DNA of 19,038 nucleotides, taken from positions 1 to 19,038 of the forward strand of contig CALDGN010000303.1 in NCBI GenBank assembly GCA_937942965.1. Direction: 5' to 3'. The notes under the pieces are model-generated. The model had not been told where the DNA came from. It saw only the letters and a program-made list of their open reading frames with translations, and ran no database searches. Positions 7,228 to 13,494 of this stretch are shown here, piece by piece (positions within the stretch are counted from its first letter, which is position 1; each line of letters opens with the position of its first letter). This DNA comes from an uncultured Acidimicrobiales bacterium (lineage in GTDB: Bacteria > Actinomycetota > Acidimicrobiia > Acidimicrobiales > UBA10347). The position numbers and the translations under genes are program-made.

Positions 7228-7247
7228 TGAGCACATGCTCAAATATT
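7204..7247. promoter_or_regulatory. Double palindromic operator overlapping promoter and start codon (ArsR/SmtB-like)
   Basis: Two adjacent palindromes occur with centres 18 bp apart: TTGAGCAAGTGCTTAA (7209-7224, one mismatch between arms) and TTGAGCACATGCTCAA (7227-7242, perfect 7-bp arms around CA). The outermost 12 bp, AATATTTGAGCA (7204-7215) and its exact complement (7236-7247), also pair. The TGAGCA-N2-TGCTCA core flanked by AT resembles 12-2-12 operators of ArsR/SmtB metal-sensor repressors. No ArsR gene is in the window, so the regulator is unknown. Confidence 0.68.
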
Positions 7248-7873
7248 CGCTGCTGGCCTACGCACCGCACCCCGCGGCCGTGCTGGCGATCCTCTTGCTT
7301 GCGGTGGGCGTGGTGGCCGGCCTCTGCGTGATCTGCAGCCGAGCGGTATCGCACGAACCCGTGCCGCGGTACGCATGGTTTCTGGTCGCGGTCCCCTTCC
7401 TCATCGCCGGGCTGGCCGCCGGACAGTCCAAGGTCGCCGAGGCGCTCCATGACCGCGGTGAACGCGAGGCCGTCGAGCGGTTCACCGCCATCGCCGAGAG
7501 CCTCGACACGCAATTTCGCAACCCCTACGTCGACCGAGTCCGCTACACCGCCGAACACTGCGGCGCCGCTAGAGGAACCGTCGACTACAACGTCGCCGGC
7601 GCCCCGCAGGGCGACGAATGGACTGCCGTGGATCATGACCGAGGCCTGGACCAGATCGAAGGAGACCTTCGAGCCACAGGCTGGACCACCGGGCGCACCG
7701 ACGAACGGGGCTACCCCCAGCTCGAAGCGGTCAAGCAAGACGAAGCGGTGCGCATCGACTACGGACGACCGAACCCGGACAGCCCTTGGCATGACCCGAG
7801 CCAGCTCTACATCGAGGCCTTTCGCAGCACGACGTGCGTGCCCGGCGGACTCATCTCGGGACTGACGGAATAG
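7235..7873 (+). CDS. Unknown membrane protein, two N-terminal TM segments and a soluble domain
   Basis: Not recognised. The 212-aa protein has two hydrophobic segments (about 13-36 and 46-63) separated by a short loop with two arginines, then a soluble domain of about 145 residues. That domain begins with a charged helix (about 66-92) and has mixed alpha/beta character; it includes a DLRATGW stretch near 144-150 and two cysteines (C109, C201) that could pair if the domain lies outside the membrane. Positive charge in the loop would favour both termini outside, but this is weak. ATG 7235 is chosen over the upstream TTG 7199 because TTG 7199 is part of the -35 box and ATG 7235 follows the -10 by 7 nt. 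A strong palindromic operator suggests tight, inducible control. It is the first of three unknown genes in a row. Confidence 0.75.
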   Translation: MLKYSLLAYAPHPAAVLAILLLAVGVVAGLCVICSRAVSHEPVPRYAWFLVAVPFLIAGLAAGQSKVAEALHDRGEREAVERFTAIAESLDTQFRNPYVDRVRYTAEHCGAARGTVDYNVAGAPQGDEWTAVDHDRGLDQIEGDLRATGWTTGRTDERGYPQLEAVKQDEAVRIDYGRPNPDSPWHDPSQLYIEAFRSTTCVPGGLISGLTE

Positions 7874-7891
7874 CGGCCAGTCGAGGCTGCT

Positions 7892-7925
7892 CAACCCTTT
7901 CGAGTGCCCAACCCTTCCGAGTGCA
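7892..7925 (+). repeat. 17-bp tandem duplication at the start of the next gene
   Basis: CAACCCTTTCGAGTGCC (7892-7908) is followed directly by CAACCCTTCCGAGTGCA (7909-7925), 15 of 17 bases identical. Each copy contains a GTG, in different frames; the first copy supplies the start used for the next gene. Confidence 0.7.
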
Positions 7926-8317
7926 CAGTCCTTCTGCGCGTTGATCCGCAGACCACTGCGCCGCCTCGCTTCACCATCGAACACGGCGGGGTGAAGTGCA
8001 CGCCGTCACGGAGAAGCGGAACCGTGAACTCATTCATTCGTATCAAGCCGGAAGAACCGATCGTCCTCGACCTCGGCGGCGGCAACAAACTGGTGCTGGT
8101 CGCCGAGTGCAACAAGAAGCCATCGCCACCGAAGCCAAAGGTCAAGCTCATCGATCTTGGCGACGCGCAGATCGGCGCGGGTGCCGGGATCCTCGCTGTC
8201 ATTGAGGACCAGGATCTTGGCGCCACGCTGGCGAAGTCACCGACGCTCGACCTGACGAGCCCGAGCGTGCTCACCACGATCGCCAGCCCTGACGCAGTCA
8301 CGTTCGAGCGGTCATGA
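7904..8317 (+). CDS. Unknown small soluble protein
   Basis: Not recognised. The 137-aa protein has no signal peptide or TM segment. Its N-terminal half alternates hydrophobic and polar residues as in beta strands (TVLLRVDP, RFTIEHGGVKC, SFIRIKPEEPIVLDL, NKLVLVAEC), followed by a Lys/Pro-rich linker KKPSPPKPKVK (about 71-81) and a less polar C-terminal segment. Three cysteines are visible. GTG 7904 is the most upstream start in frame, within a 17-bp duplicated sequence; no good ribosome binding site is seen, so the start is uncertain. The stop overlaps the ATG of the next gene as ATGA, so the two products are probably made together and may form a complex. Confidence 0.6.
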   Translation: MPNPSECTVLLRVDPQTTAPPRFTIEHGGVKCTPSRRSGTVNSFIRIKPEEPIVLDLGGGNKLVLVAECNKKPSPPKPKVKLIDLGDAQIGAGAGILAVIEDQDLGATLAKSPTLDLTSPSVLTTIASPDAVTFERS

Positions 8318-9291
8318 GCGGCGAGACGAAGGCCCCGGCAGCACCGAAGACGCTCAGCGAATCGATCCACGATGCTGCAGCCCAGATCCGATCGGTGTCC
8401 AAGTGGATCGTCGCCGCATTCGGGGCGCTCGGCGCTGCACTTATCGGTGGCGCCTCGATTGTCGATCTGCGGACGCTGAGCGAGAGCGGGCAGAACTGGG
8501 CGTCGTTCGGGCTTGGGCTCGCGATCCTGGGCGTCGTCTTGGTGATCGCTCCCGCCGCGCTCGTGCTCGCGCCGCGGATGCTGTCATTCGATCAGCTTCG
8601 GCGAGGCGCCAGCGGCGAAGAAGCCGACGTGGCCGAGACACTCGAAACAACGTTCGCAGGCTTGCTGGGCGGCTACTCCTCGCTCGCGGAGATCCACGAG
8701 GAACGAGAGCGACTGGGCAGCGAGCTGACCGATGTGAAGGCAGAGATCGGCATCCTCAAGGCCAACCCAGCTGCTTCCGAGGAAGCGAAGATCGCGATGA
8801 ACGACCGGACCACAGCGGTGCGCCAGCACGCTGATCGACTCAACGAGGTCAGTACGAACGTCTTGTCGATCGCGACGTTCATTCGCCTCCGGGCACAGTT
8901 CACGCGGGCACTCCGGTTCGGCCTGCTTGGGGTTGCGCTCGCTACCGCAGGTGCGATCTTCTTCGTGACCGCCGAGACCGCAGATCAACGATCAGCCGAG
9001 GCGGCCTCGCTCAGCCCGCTGGTGACCGCCGGACCTGAGCCCGTCGCGGTTGCGCTCGACTTTGCGCAAGATCAGACGGATCGGTACGCAGCCATCCTCG
9101 GGGAAGACTGCGATCTCGATGCCGTCGCCGCACTCGTCTTGGGGCGAGATGACGACAGCCGCCGCGTCGTCGTGCTCCCCCAGGACGAGTGCGAGCCCAA
9201 GGAACTCGACGTCCCTGACGAGGCGGCAACCGCAACCAGCGTCGAGGTGGCGTGCCGCTTCGACGCTGTCGAATCCGGCGTCGACTGTTGA
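8314..9291 (+). CDS. Unknown three-TM membrane protein with a cytoplasmic coiled coil and a Cys-containing outer tail
   Basis: Not recognised. The 325-aa protein has TM segments at about 31-50, 63-87 and 202-220. Between TM2 and TM3 lies a helical, charged region with coiled-coil character (about 105-185; IHEERERLGSELTDVKAEIGILK). Three TM segments with the N-terminus inside put the last ~100 residues outside. All four cysteines of the protein (C266, C293, C314, C325, the last being the final residue) fall in that tail, which fits two disulphides. The layout of two TM helices, a cytoplasmic helical region and a further TM recalls sensor or effector membrane proteins, but no family is claimed. 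Translation is coupled to the preceding gene by ATGA. Confidence 0.72.
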   Translation: MSGETKAPAAPKTLSESIHDAAAQIRSVSKWIVAAFGALGAALIGGASIVDLRTLSESGQNWASFGLGLAILGVVLVIAPAALVLAPRMLSFDQLRRGASGEEADVAETLETTFAGLLGGYSSLAEIHEERERLGSELTDVKAEIGILKANPAASEEAKIAMNDRTTAVRQHADRLNEVSTNVLSIATFIRLRAQFTRALRFGLLGVALATAGAIFFVTAETADQRSAEAASLSPLVTAGPEPVAVALDFAQDQTDRYAAILGEDCDLDAVAALVLGRDDDSRRVVVLPQDECEPKELDVPDEAATATSVEVACRFDAVESGVDC

Positions 9292-9297
9292 GACCCG

Positions 9298-9351
9298 TTG
9301 TGAGCTGATCGGCGGCGTTCGCTACGTTCGGAGTGCCAACGAATCGGGGGG
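9298..9351 (+). promoter_or_regulatory. Possible promoter and ribosome binding site of the amidohydrolase gene
   Basis: TTGTGA (9298-9303) and TACGTT (9323-9328) are 19 bp apart, a long spacer. A run of six G (9346-9351) lies 6 nt before ATG 9358 and can pair with anti-Shine-Dalgarno sequence. The gap from the preceding stop is only 66 bp, so read-through is also possible. Confidence 0.35.
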
Positions 9352-9357
9352 TTCGCC

Positions 9358-10581
9358 ATGTCGATGACCGTTCATGTGCCGGCGCAAAGGCCGTTGCACG
9401 AGACCCATCGCATCGCCGTCGACGGAGCCGTCGACGCTGATGCCCACATTCTGGAACCACCCACGCTGTGGGAAGAGTGGATTGATCCGAAGTACCGGGA
9501 CCGAGCGCTCCGGTTCCGAACCGACGAGCAAGGGCTCGAAGAACTCGAGATCGGAGGCGAGCGGTCAACCATGAGTCGTCGGGGCTTCCCGTCGACGCTT
9601 GGTGCCATGGGTTACCCGGACCTCGGGGCGCTGCAGAAGGACCCCGAGCGAACCTATGTCCGCGAGGCGCCGTACGGCACGATGCATGCGGGCGAGCGGC
9701 TTGAGACCCTCGATGCCGAGAACATCGACATCGCGATTCTGTATACGACGGTGGGCCTGCTGTGGGAAGCCGAACTCAAGGACCCCGAGCTGTGCCAGGC
9801 CTACACCCGGGCCTACAACCGGTGGATCTGTGCGTTCGCCGCCGATTCCCCGCGACTGGTGCCAACGGCGCACATCTCGCTCAGCGACCCGGCCGCAGCG
9901 GCAGTCGAGATGGAACGAGCCGTTGGAGAGGGAGCCAAGGGCGCCTACGTCTGCCCGTTCACCCACGACGCCAAGCCGCTTGGGCATCCAGATCATGACG
10001 TCGTCTTCGCTGCGGCCCAGGACCTTGGTATCCCGTTTGCGATCCATCCGACCTTTGAGCCCCAGTGGACGAAGGGCGAGCGAATGGGTACGTGGGAGAA
10101 CGTGAAGCAGCTGCGGCTGCTGGCATCGGTGACCGCGAGCGATGGAGTACGCCAGCAGTTCACAACCCTGTTCGATTACGGCGTCTTCGACAAGTTTCCT
10201 CGGCTCAAGGTGCTGGTGCTTGAGTCCGGCGGTGGTTGGATCGGCTACTGGCTCGATCGCATCGACGCCGTCTATGGACACACCTTCATCGGCGACAAGG
10301 TGCCGCTCAAGCACAAGCCGAGCGACTACTTCCGAGAGCGCATCTGGATCAGCTGCGACCCTGACGAGCGGACGATCCCGGCGTTGGCCGAACGCTTCGG
10401 CGTCGACCGATTCCTGTGGGCGTCGGACTTTCCACACGCCGACCACACACCCGAGTACGTGCACGACCTGAACGAGCTGGTCGCGATGTTCCCCGAACAA
10501 GACCAGCGCAAGTTCATCGGCGACAACGCTCGGGCACTCTTTGATCTGCCGGCGGGTCGAGGCAGCGAGCCAACCCGCTGA
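9358..10581 (+). CDS. Amidohydrolase-2 family metal-dependent hydrolase/decarboxylase
   Basis: A 407-aa TIM-barrel enzyme of the amidohydrolase_2 (ACMSD-like) family, whose members hydrolyse or decarboxylate ring-type or carboxylated substrates with a divalent metal. Metal-ligand candidates are visible: DADAH (D28, H30) near the N-terminus, H230 in AIHPTF, and D357 in WASDFPHAD. Other family signatures are HPDHDVVFAAAQDLGIPFAIH, FPRLKVLVLESGGGWIGYWLDRID with E289, and the C-terminal IGDNARALFDL. ATG 9358 has a G-rich ribosome binding site. Many actinobacteria carry numerous copies of this family, often in lipid, steroid or aromatic catabolism, so the substrate cannot be named. It seems to be a single-gene unit ended by the hairpin at 10583-10612. 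Confidence 0.9.
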   Translation: MSMTVHVPAQRPLHETHRIAVDGAVDADAHILEPPTLWEEWIDPKYRDRALRFRTDEQGLEELEIGGERSTMSRRGFPSTLGAMGYPDLGALQKDPERTYVREAPYGTMHAGERLETLDAENIDIAILYTTVGLLWEAELKDPELCQAYTRAYNRWICAFAADSPRLVPTAHISLSDPAAAAVEMERAVGEGAKGAYVCPFTHDAKPLGHPDHDVVFAAAQDLGIPFAIHPTFEPQWTKGERMGTWENVKQLRLLASVTASDGVRQQFTTLFDYGVFDKFPRLKVLVLESGGGWIGYWLDRIDAVYGHTFIGDKVPLKHKPSDYFRERIWISCDPDERTIPALAERFGVDRFLWASDFPHADHTPEYVHDLNELVAMFPEQDQRKFIGDNARALFDLPAGRGSEPTR

Positions 10582-10582
10582 C

Positions 10583-10612
10583 GTGACCGGCGGCTCAGGT
10601 GCCGCCAGTCAC
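10583..10612 (+). terminator. Hairpin terminator after the amidohydrolase gene
   Basis: GTGACCGGCGGC (10583-10594) pairs with GCCGCCAGTCAC (10601-10612), 12 positions with one C-A mismatch, around the loop TCAGGT. It starts 1 bp after the stop. A C-rich stretch rather than a T-run follows, as is common in high-GC actinobacteria. Confidence 0.55.
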
Positions 10613-10621
10613 CCCCACCGT

Positions 10622-10691
10622 GTGAACCAGTTCACGTTCGCGGCTGACGAGTCGCGGCATGGTGTTCCCAAGCGGGAAACCGAGTGGGAAC
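10622..10691. promoter_or_regulatory. Two inverted repeats upstream of the small orphan gene
   Basis: GTGAACCAGTTCAC (10622-10635) is a perfect 6-2-6 palindrome. Downstream, GTTCCC (10664-10669) is complementary both to GGGAA at 10674-10678 and to GGGAAC at 10686-10691, giving two alternative small hairpins just before the ribosome binding site. These could be an operator and a translation-control element, but no clear -35/-10 pair was found. Confidence 0.35.
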
Positions 10692-10704
10692 AAGGGGAAC
10701 AGAC

Positions 10705-10959
10705 ATGAACACTGGCGGGAATCAAGCAGCAATCAACGCAGACGTCTTCGGCGTCGCCGTCGGCGCACCAGCGGTCGACGGAACCCGGCGACTTCCGGGC
10801 CGTGACCAGCTCGCAGCTCGACTGCAGCAATGGTTCGCCGGCCGCAGCAAAGCACGGGCGCTCGCTCAAGCAGAGCGGAGCGAACACGTCGAACTGCATT
10901 GGCAGAAGATGCACGACGACTACAGCGAATCGTGGCGCTGGCAAGCAAACGGCTTTTAA
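10705..10959 (+). CDS. Small orphan protein, 84 aa
   Basis: Not recognised. ATG 10705 is supported by a good ribosome binding site AAGGGGA (10692-10698, 6-nt spacing); GTG 10684 in the same frame would bury this site. The product is soluble and polar: a Gly/Ala-rich N-terminus (to about 25), an Arg-rich helix (about 28-60), and a tail rich in Trp and His (HWQKMHDDYSESWRW) ending in Phe. No TM segment or signal is seen. It stands alone between the amidohydrolase terminator and a convergent EAL gene. The small basic helical form might suggest nucleic-acid or protein binding, but nothing specific supports this. Confidence 0.65.
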   Translation: MNTGGNQAAINADVFGVAVGAPAVDGTRRLPGRDQLAARLQQWFAGRSKARALAQAERSEHVELHWQKMHDDYSESWRWQANGF

Positions 10960-10989
10960 CTGGCGGCTTCTAACAGGCGGCTTCTCGCT
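10949..10989 (+). repeat. 14-bp direct repeats between two convergent stop codons
   Basis: A degenerate 13-bp copy (10949-10961) is followed by GGCGGCTTCTAACA (10962-10975) and GGCGGCTTCTCGCT (10976-10989). The array spans the whole 28-bp gap between the small orphan gene and the EAL gene and holds both stop codons. No hairpin is evident. Confidence 0.6.
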
Positions 10990-12340
10990 AGCTGACCGAT
11001 GCGTCGGCGAAGCGACTAGGGGCGTCACTTGCGAGCGGTCCGAGCGAGACCGATTCTTCGTCTGCGTCGACATAGAAGCCGACCAACCCGACGACAGCGC
11101 CGAGTCGGTTGCGCACCGGGAACTTTGATGTCCGTATTGCGCGACGCACGCCGTCGGGCGGGGTCTGAAACTCGTAGCGATCAATCGCAGGTTTGCCCGT
11201 GCTGACCACGACCAAATCGTCATAGCGATAGCGGAGCGCTTCGTCGATGCGATGGAAGTCGACGTCGCGGAGTTCGACGATCTCAGCCAGGCTCGAGGCG
11301 CCCATGCGGCGCCAATAGCGTTCGTTGGTCCAGACCATGCGTCCGTCGACAGCCTTGACGAACGCGGCCACTGGCATGACGTCGAGAAATTGCAGCCCGA
11401 GCGATCCGATTGCACTGCCGTCAGCGACGACGTCACCGATGCAGTCGGCGTCGCTGTCGACCGTGAACGACATCGAGGCGTCTCGGTCTGGATCGCTGTC
11501 GCCGACAGCAGCGGCCGAGATCGGCGCCGGGCACGGGCCCTGTTCGACGAATCCGTGCGCGGCCATCTCGACGGCCTGTTCGGGATCGACCGCCGCGGAG
11601 AACAAGAAACCCTGTCCTCGGTCGCAGCCGACTTCGCGAAGCGCGTGCAGCTGTTCGGCGCGCTCGATGCCTTCGGCCACGACGACCAGGTGCAATGAGT
11701 GCGCAAGCTCGATGACCTTCTCGACGATGATTCGGTCGGCAGCGTGGTGCGCGATGTGGTCGACGAAGCCGCGGTCGATCTTGAGTTGGCTCAACGGAAG
11801 CCACCGCAAGGTCTCGAGCGATGACCACCCGGTTCCGAAATCGTCGATCGTGAGGCCGACGCCAAGTTCGTTGAGTCGATCCAGCACCCGCGAGTGCGCG
11901 GACTCGGGGTTGATGAACTCTCGCTCGGTGATTTCGAACATGAGCTGGCGAGCTGGGATGTTGTGCTCGTCCAACGCTCGTTTGACCCGATCGACAAGAT
12001 CATCGTCTCGCAGGCTCGCTTCGGCCAGGTTGACCGTGATGGGCAGCGACTGTCCAGCGCTTCGGCACTGCACGGCGAACGCAACGGCGTGTTCGATCAT
12101 GCGATCGGTGAAGTCTCGGTAGAGCCCAGGATCGGACTCGACCGTCGGAATGAAACGAGCGGGACTGATGAGGTCGCCGGCGCTGTCGCGGCCGCGGGCG
12201 AGCCCCTCGAAGCTGCGGACCTGCAGGGTTTGCAAGGAGACGATTGGTTGGAACCACAGCTCGAACGCGTTGCTTTCGAGAAGTGCTCGGATCTCGTGAT
12301 GCGTCAGGTTTTTGGAAACGTGTGCAGACTCAATATCCAT
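10988..12340 (-). CDS. EAL-PAS protein, probable cyclic-di-GMP phosphodiesterase
   Basis: A 450-aa cytoplasmic protein. Residues about 13-260 form an EAL domain, which hydrolyses cyclic-di-GMP. Catalytic residues look intact: E45 in FEGLAR (an EGL variant of ExLxR), N104 in VNLA, E136 in FEITE, DDFGTG (166-171), K187 in LKID, E223 in AEGIE, and QGFLF (243-247). A linker rich in Asp and Ser (about 268-312) leads to a PAS-type domain (about 318-430; LGLQFLDVMPVAAFVKAVDGRMVWTN... VVGLVGFYVD). EAL before PAS is the reverse of the common order, and there is no GGDEF domain. The frame is open to 12538, but that extends across the LacI gene promoter; ATG 12340 lies about 40 nt after the predicted transcription start. 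It is divergent from a LacI regulator sharing a palindromic operator. Confidence 0.9.
   Translation of the reverse strand: MDIESAHVSKNLTHHEIRALLESNAFELWFQPIVSLQTLQVRSFEGLARGRDSAGDLISPARFIPTVESDPGLYRDFTDRMIEHAVAFAVQCRSAGQSLPITVNLAEASLRDDDLVDRVKRALDEHNIPARQLMFEITEREFINPESAHSRVLDRLNELGVGLTIDDFGTGWSSLETLRWLPLSQLKIDRGFVDHIAHHAADRIIVEKVIELAHSLHLVVVAEGIERAEQLHALREVGCDRGQGFLFSAAVDPEQAVEMAAHGFVEQGPCPAPISAAAVGDSDPDRDASMSFTVDSDADCIGDVVADGSAIGSLGLQFLDVMPVAAFVKAVDGRMVWTNERYWRRMGASSLAEIVELRDVDFHRIDEALRYRYDDLVVVSTGKPAIDRYEFQTPPDGVRRAIRTSKFPVRNRLGAVVGLVGFYVDADEESVSLGPLASDAPSRFADASVS
12312..12327. promoter_or_regulatory. Possible second LacI-type half-matched site inside the EAL gene
   Basis: TTGGAAACGTGTGCAG matches the main palindrome (12399-12414) at 13 of 16 bases, including the full right half-site core ACGTGTGCA. 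Its centre lies 87 bp from the main site, a distance that allows DNA looping by a tetramer. It sits in the first codons of the EAL gene and may be fortuitous. Confidence 0.3.
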
Positions 12341-12385
12341 TGAGATCAATGTTTTCCAGCTTGAGAAGCGGGTGTCACGTCGGAG

Positions 12386-12414
12386 ACGGTACGCATTTTT
12401 GCACACGTGTGCAA
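12386..12414 (-). promoter_or_regulatory. Promoter of the EAL-PAS gene
   Basis: On the minus strand TTGCAC (12414-12409) and TACCGT (12391-12386) are 17 bp apart. The predicted start near 12379 leaves about 39 nt of leader before ATG 12340, without a strong Shine-Dalgarno. The -35 box is the outer part of the palindromic operator. Confidence 0.58.
12399..12414. promoter_or_regulatory. Perfect 16-bp palindromic LacI-type operator
   Basis: TTGCACACGTGTGCAA is fully self-complementary with the central CG step typical of LacI/GalR operators. It contains the -35 box of the EAL gene and ends 16 bp before the -10 of the LacI gene, so binding could block both promoters. Confidence 0.78.
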
Positions 12415-12430
12415 CCCGTATGGGATGAGT

Positions 12431-12436
12431 TATGAT
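12431..12436 (+). promoter_or_regulatory. -10 box of the LacI-family gene
   Basis: TATGAT lies 9 nt before ATG 12446, giving a near-leaderless mRNA. The -35 is poor; the best-spaced hexamer, TGTGCA at 12408-12413, is within the palindrome. Confidence 0.5.
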
Positions 12437-12445
12437 TTTGGCGCG

Positions 12446-13459
12446 ATGGCTTCCCGTCCCGTCACGATCGTTGATGTTGCGCGCCACGCTGGCGTGTCCC
12501 ATTCGACGGTCTCGCGTGTGCTCAACGGGCACCCGCACGTCCGAGCCGACACGAGGCTGCGAGTCGAGCAGGCGGTCGAAGCGTTGGGGTACGTCGCCAA
12601 CCTGCAGGCCCGCGGCCTGGCCGGCGGCCCGAGCGGAAGCATCGGTCTCGTCGCTCTCGAGGTTTCGACCAGCTACGTCGTCGAGGTCATCCGTGGCGTC
12701 GATGAAGAGCTTGCAGCGTCAGGCCTCGACCTGATGCTGTCGACAACCCGTCGTCACGATGTTCGAGAACGTGAACAAGTGTTGCGTCTGTCCCAGGGAC
12801 TCTGTGACGGGCTCATCGTCCTCATCCCGGCTGCGCCCGATCTGTATCTCGAGGACCTCGCGGCGCGGAACTATCCGATCGCGCTCATCGATCATGGAGC
12901 AACACCGTTTGCTAGCTCGGCCACGATGGCGAACCGCTCGAGCACCGAACAGGCCATGGCCCATCTCATCGGCCTTGGGCACCGCCGCATCGGGCACGTG
13001 ACCGGCAATTTGGCCACCGACGCCGCTCGCAGACGGATGCTGAACTGGCGAGCGATGTTGCAGGCCCACAGTCTCGAGCATGGCGACGATCTGGTTGTCG
13101 AGGGCGACTTCCGCCGCGAGTCAGGCCAACGCGGCGCCGCGATCTTGCTCGACCGATCGGCCCCTCCCACCGCGATCCTTGCGGGCAGCGACTTCATGGC
13201 GGTCGGAGTGCTTGACGAGGTCCGCAAACGAGGTCTTCGCTGCCCGGACGACCTCTCGGTCATGGGCTTCGATGACGTTGCCGAAGCCACCGTGATGACG
13301 CCCCAGCTCACGACGATTCGCCAACCGATGCAGGCACTTGGACGCCAGGCTGTCCGCCTGCTCATGGATCGGCTGCGCAATCCCGATGCGCCCACCGTGC
13401 ATGTGGAGCTCGCGACCGAATTGGTCGTGCGTGAGTCGACAGCCCCACCGGCTCACTGA
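12446..13459 (+). CDS. LacI/GalR-family transcriptional regulator
   Basis: A 337-aa DNA-binding regulator. The N-terminal HTH shows the family signature TIVDVARHAGVSHSTVSRVLNG (7-28), a helix with VRADTRLRVEQAVEALGYVANLQARGLAGG (32-61) covering the hinge, then a periplasmic-binding-like sensor domain. Within the latter, HRRIGHVTG, AILAGSDFMAVGVLDEVRKRGLRCPDDLSVMGFDD and QLTTIRQP are typical. The family usually senses sugars or nucleosides; the ligand here is not deducible. ATG 12446 begins directly at the HTH and follows a -10 box, so it is preferred over GTG 12407, which lies within the operator. Its divergent partner is the EAL-PAS gene and the CoA-transferase gene follows after 35 bp. Autoregulation and control of the EAL gene are inferred from the operator. 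Confidence 0.93.
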   Translation: MASRPVTIVDVARHAGVSHSTVSRVLNGHPHVRADTRLRVEQAVEALGYVANLQARGLAGGPSGSIGLVALEVSTSYVVEVIRGVDEELAASGLDLMLSTTRRHDVREREQVLRLSQGLCDGLIVLIPAAPDLYLEDLAARNYPIALIDHGATPFASSATMANRSSTEQAMAHLIGLGHRRIGHVTGNLATDAARRRMLNWRAMLQAHSLEHGDDLVVEGDFRRESGQRGAAILLDRSAPPTAILAGSDFMAVGVLDEVRKRGLRCPDDLSVMGFDDVAEATVMTPQLTTIRQPMQALGRQAVRLLMDRLRNPDAPTVHVELATELVVRESTAPPAH

Positions 13460-13481
13460 CCACCGGCCACGCACGACGCAC

Positions 13482-13487
13482 TAAAAC
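13482..13487 (+). promoter_or_regulatory. Possible -10 box of the CoA-transferase gene
   Basis: TAAAAC lies 7 nt before GTG 13495, the same spacing as at the leaderless starts elsewhere in this window, but its last base is not T and only a weak -35 (CTGACC, 13456-13461, spacer 20) is seen. Co-transcription with the LacI gene is also possible. Confidence 0.3.
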
Positions 13488-13494
13488 TGCTGGG

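Noticed and set aside
10949..10989. Short CRISPR-like repeats
   Set aside because: Units are 14 bp, directly adjacent without spacers, and there are no cas genes in the window.
12341..12538. Extended N-terminus of the EAL-PAS protein
   Set aside because: It crosses the operator, its own promoter and the start of the LacI gene; the EAL domain is complete from ATG 12340.
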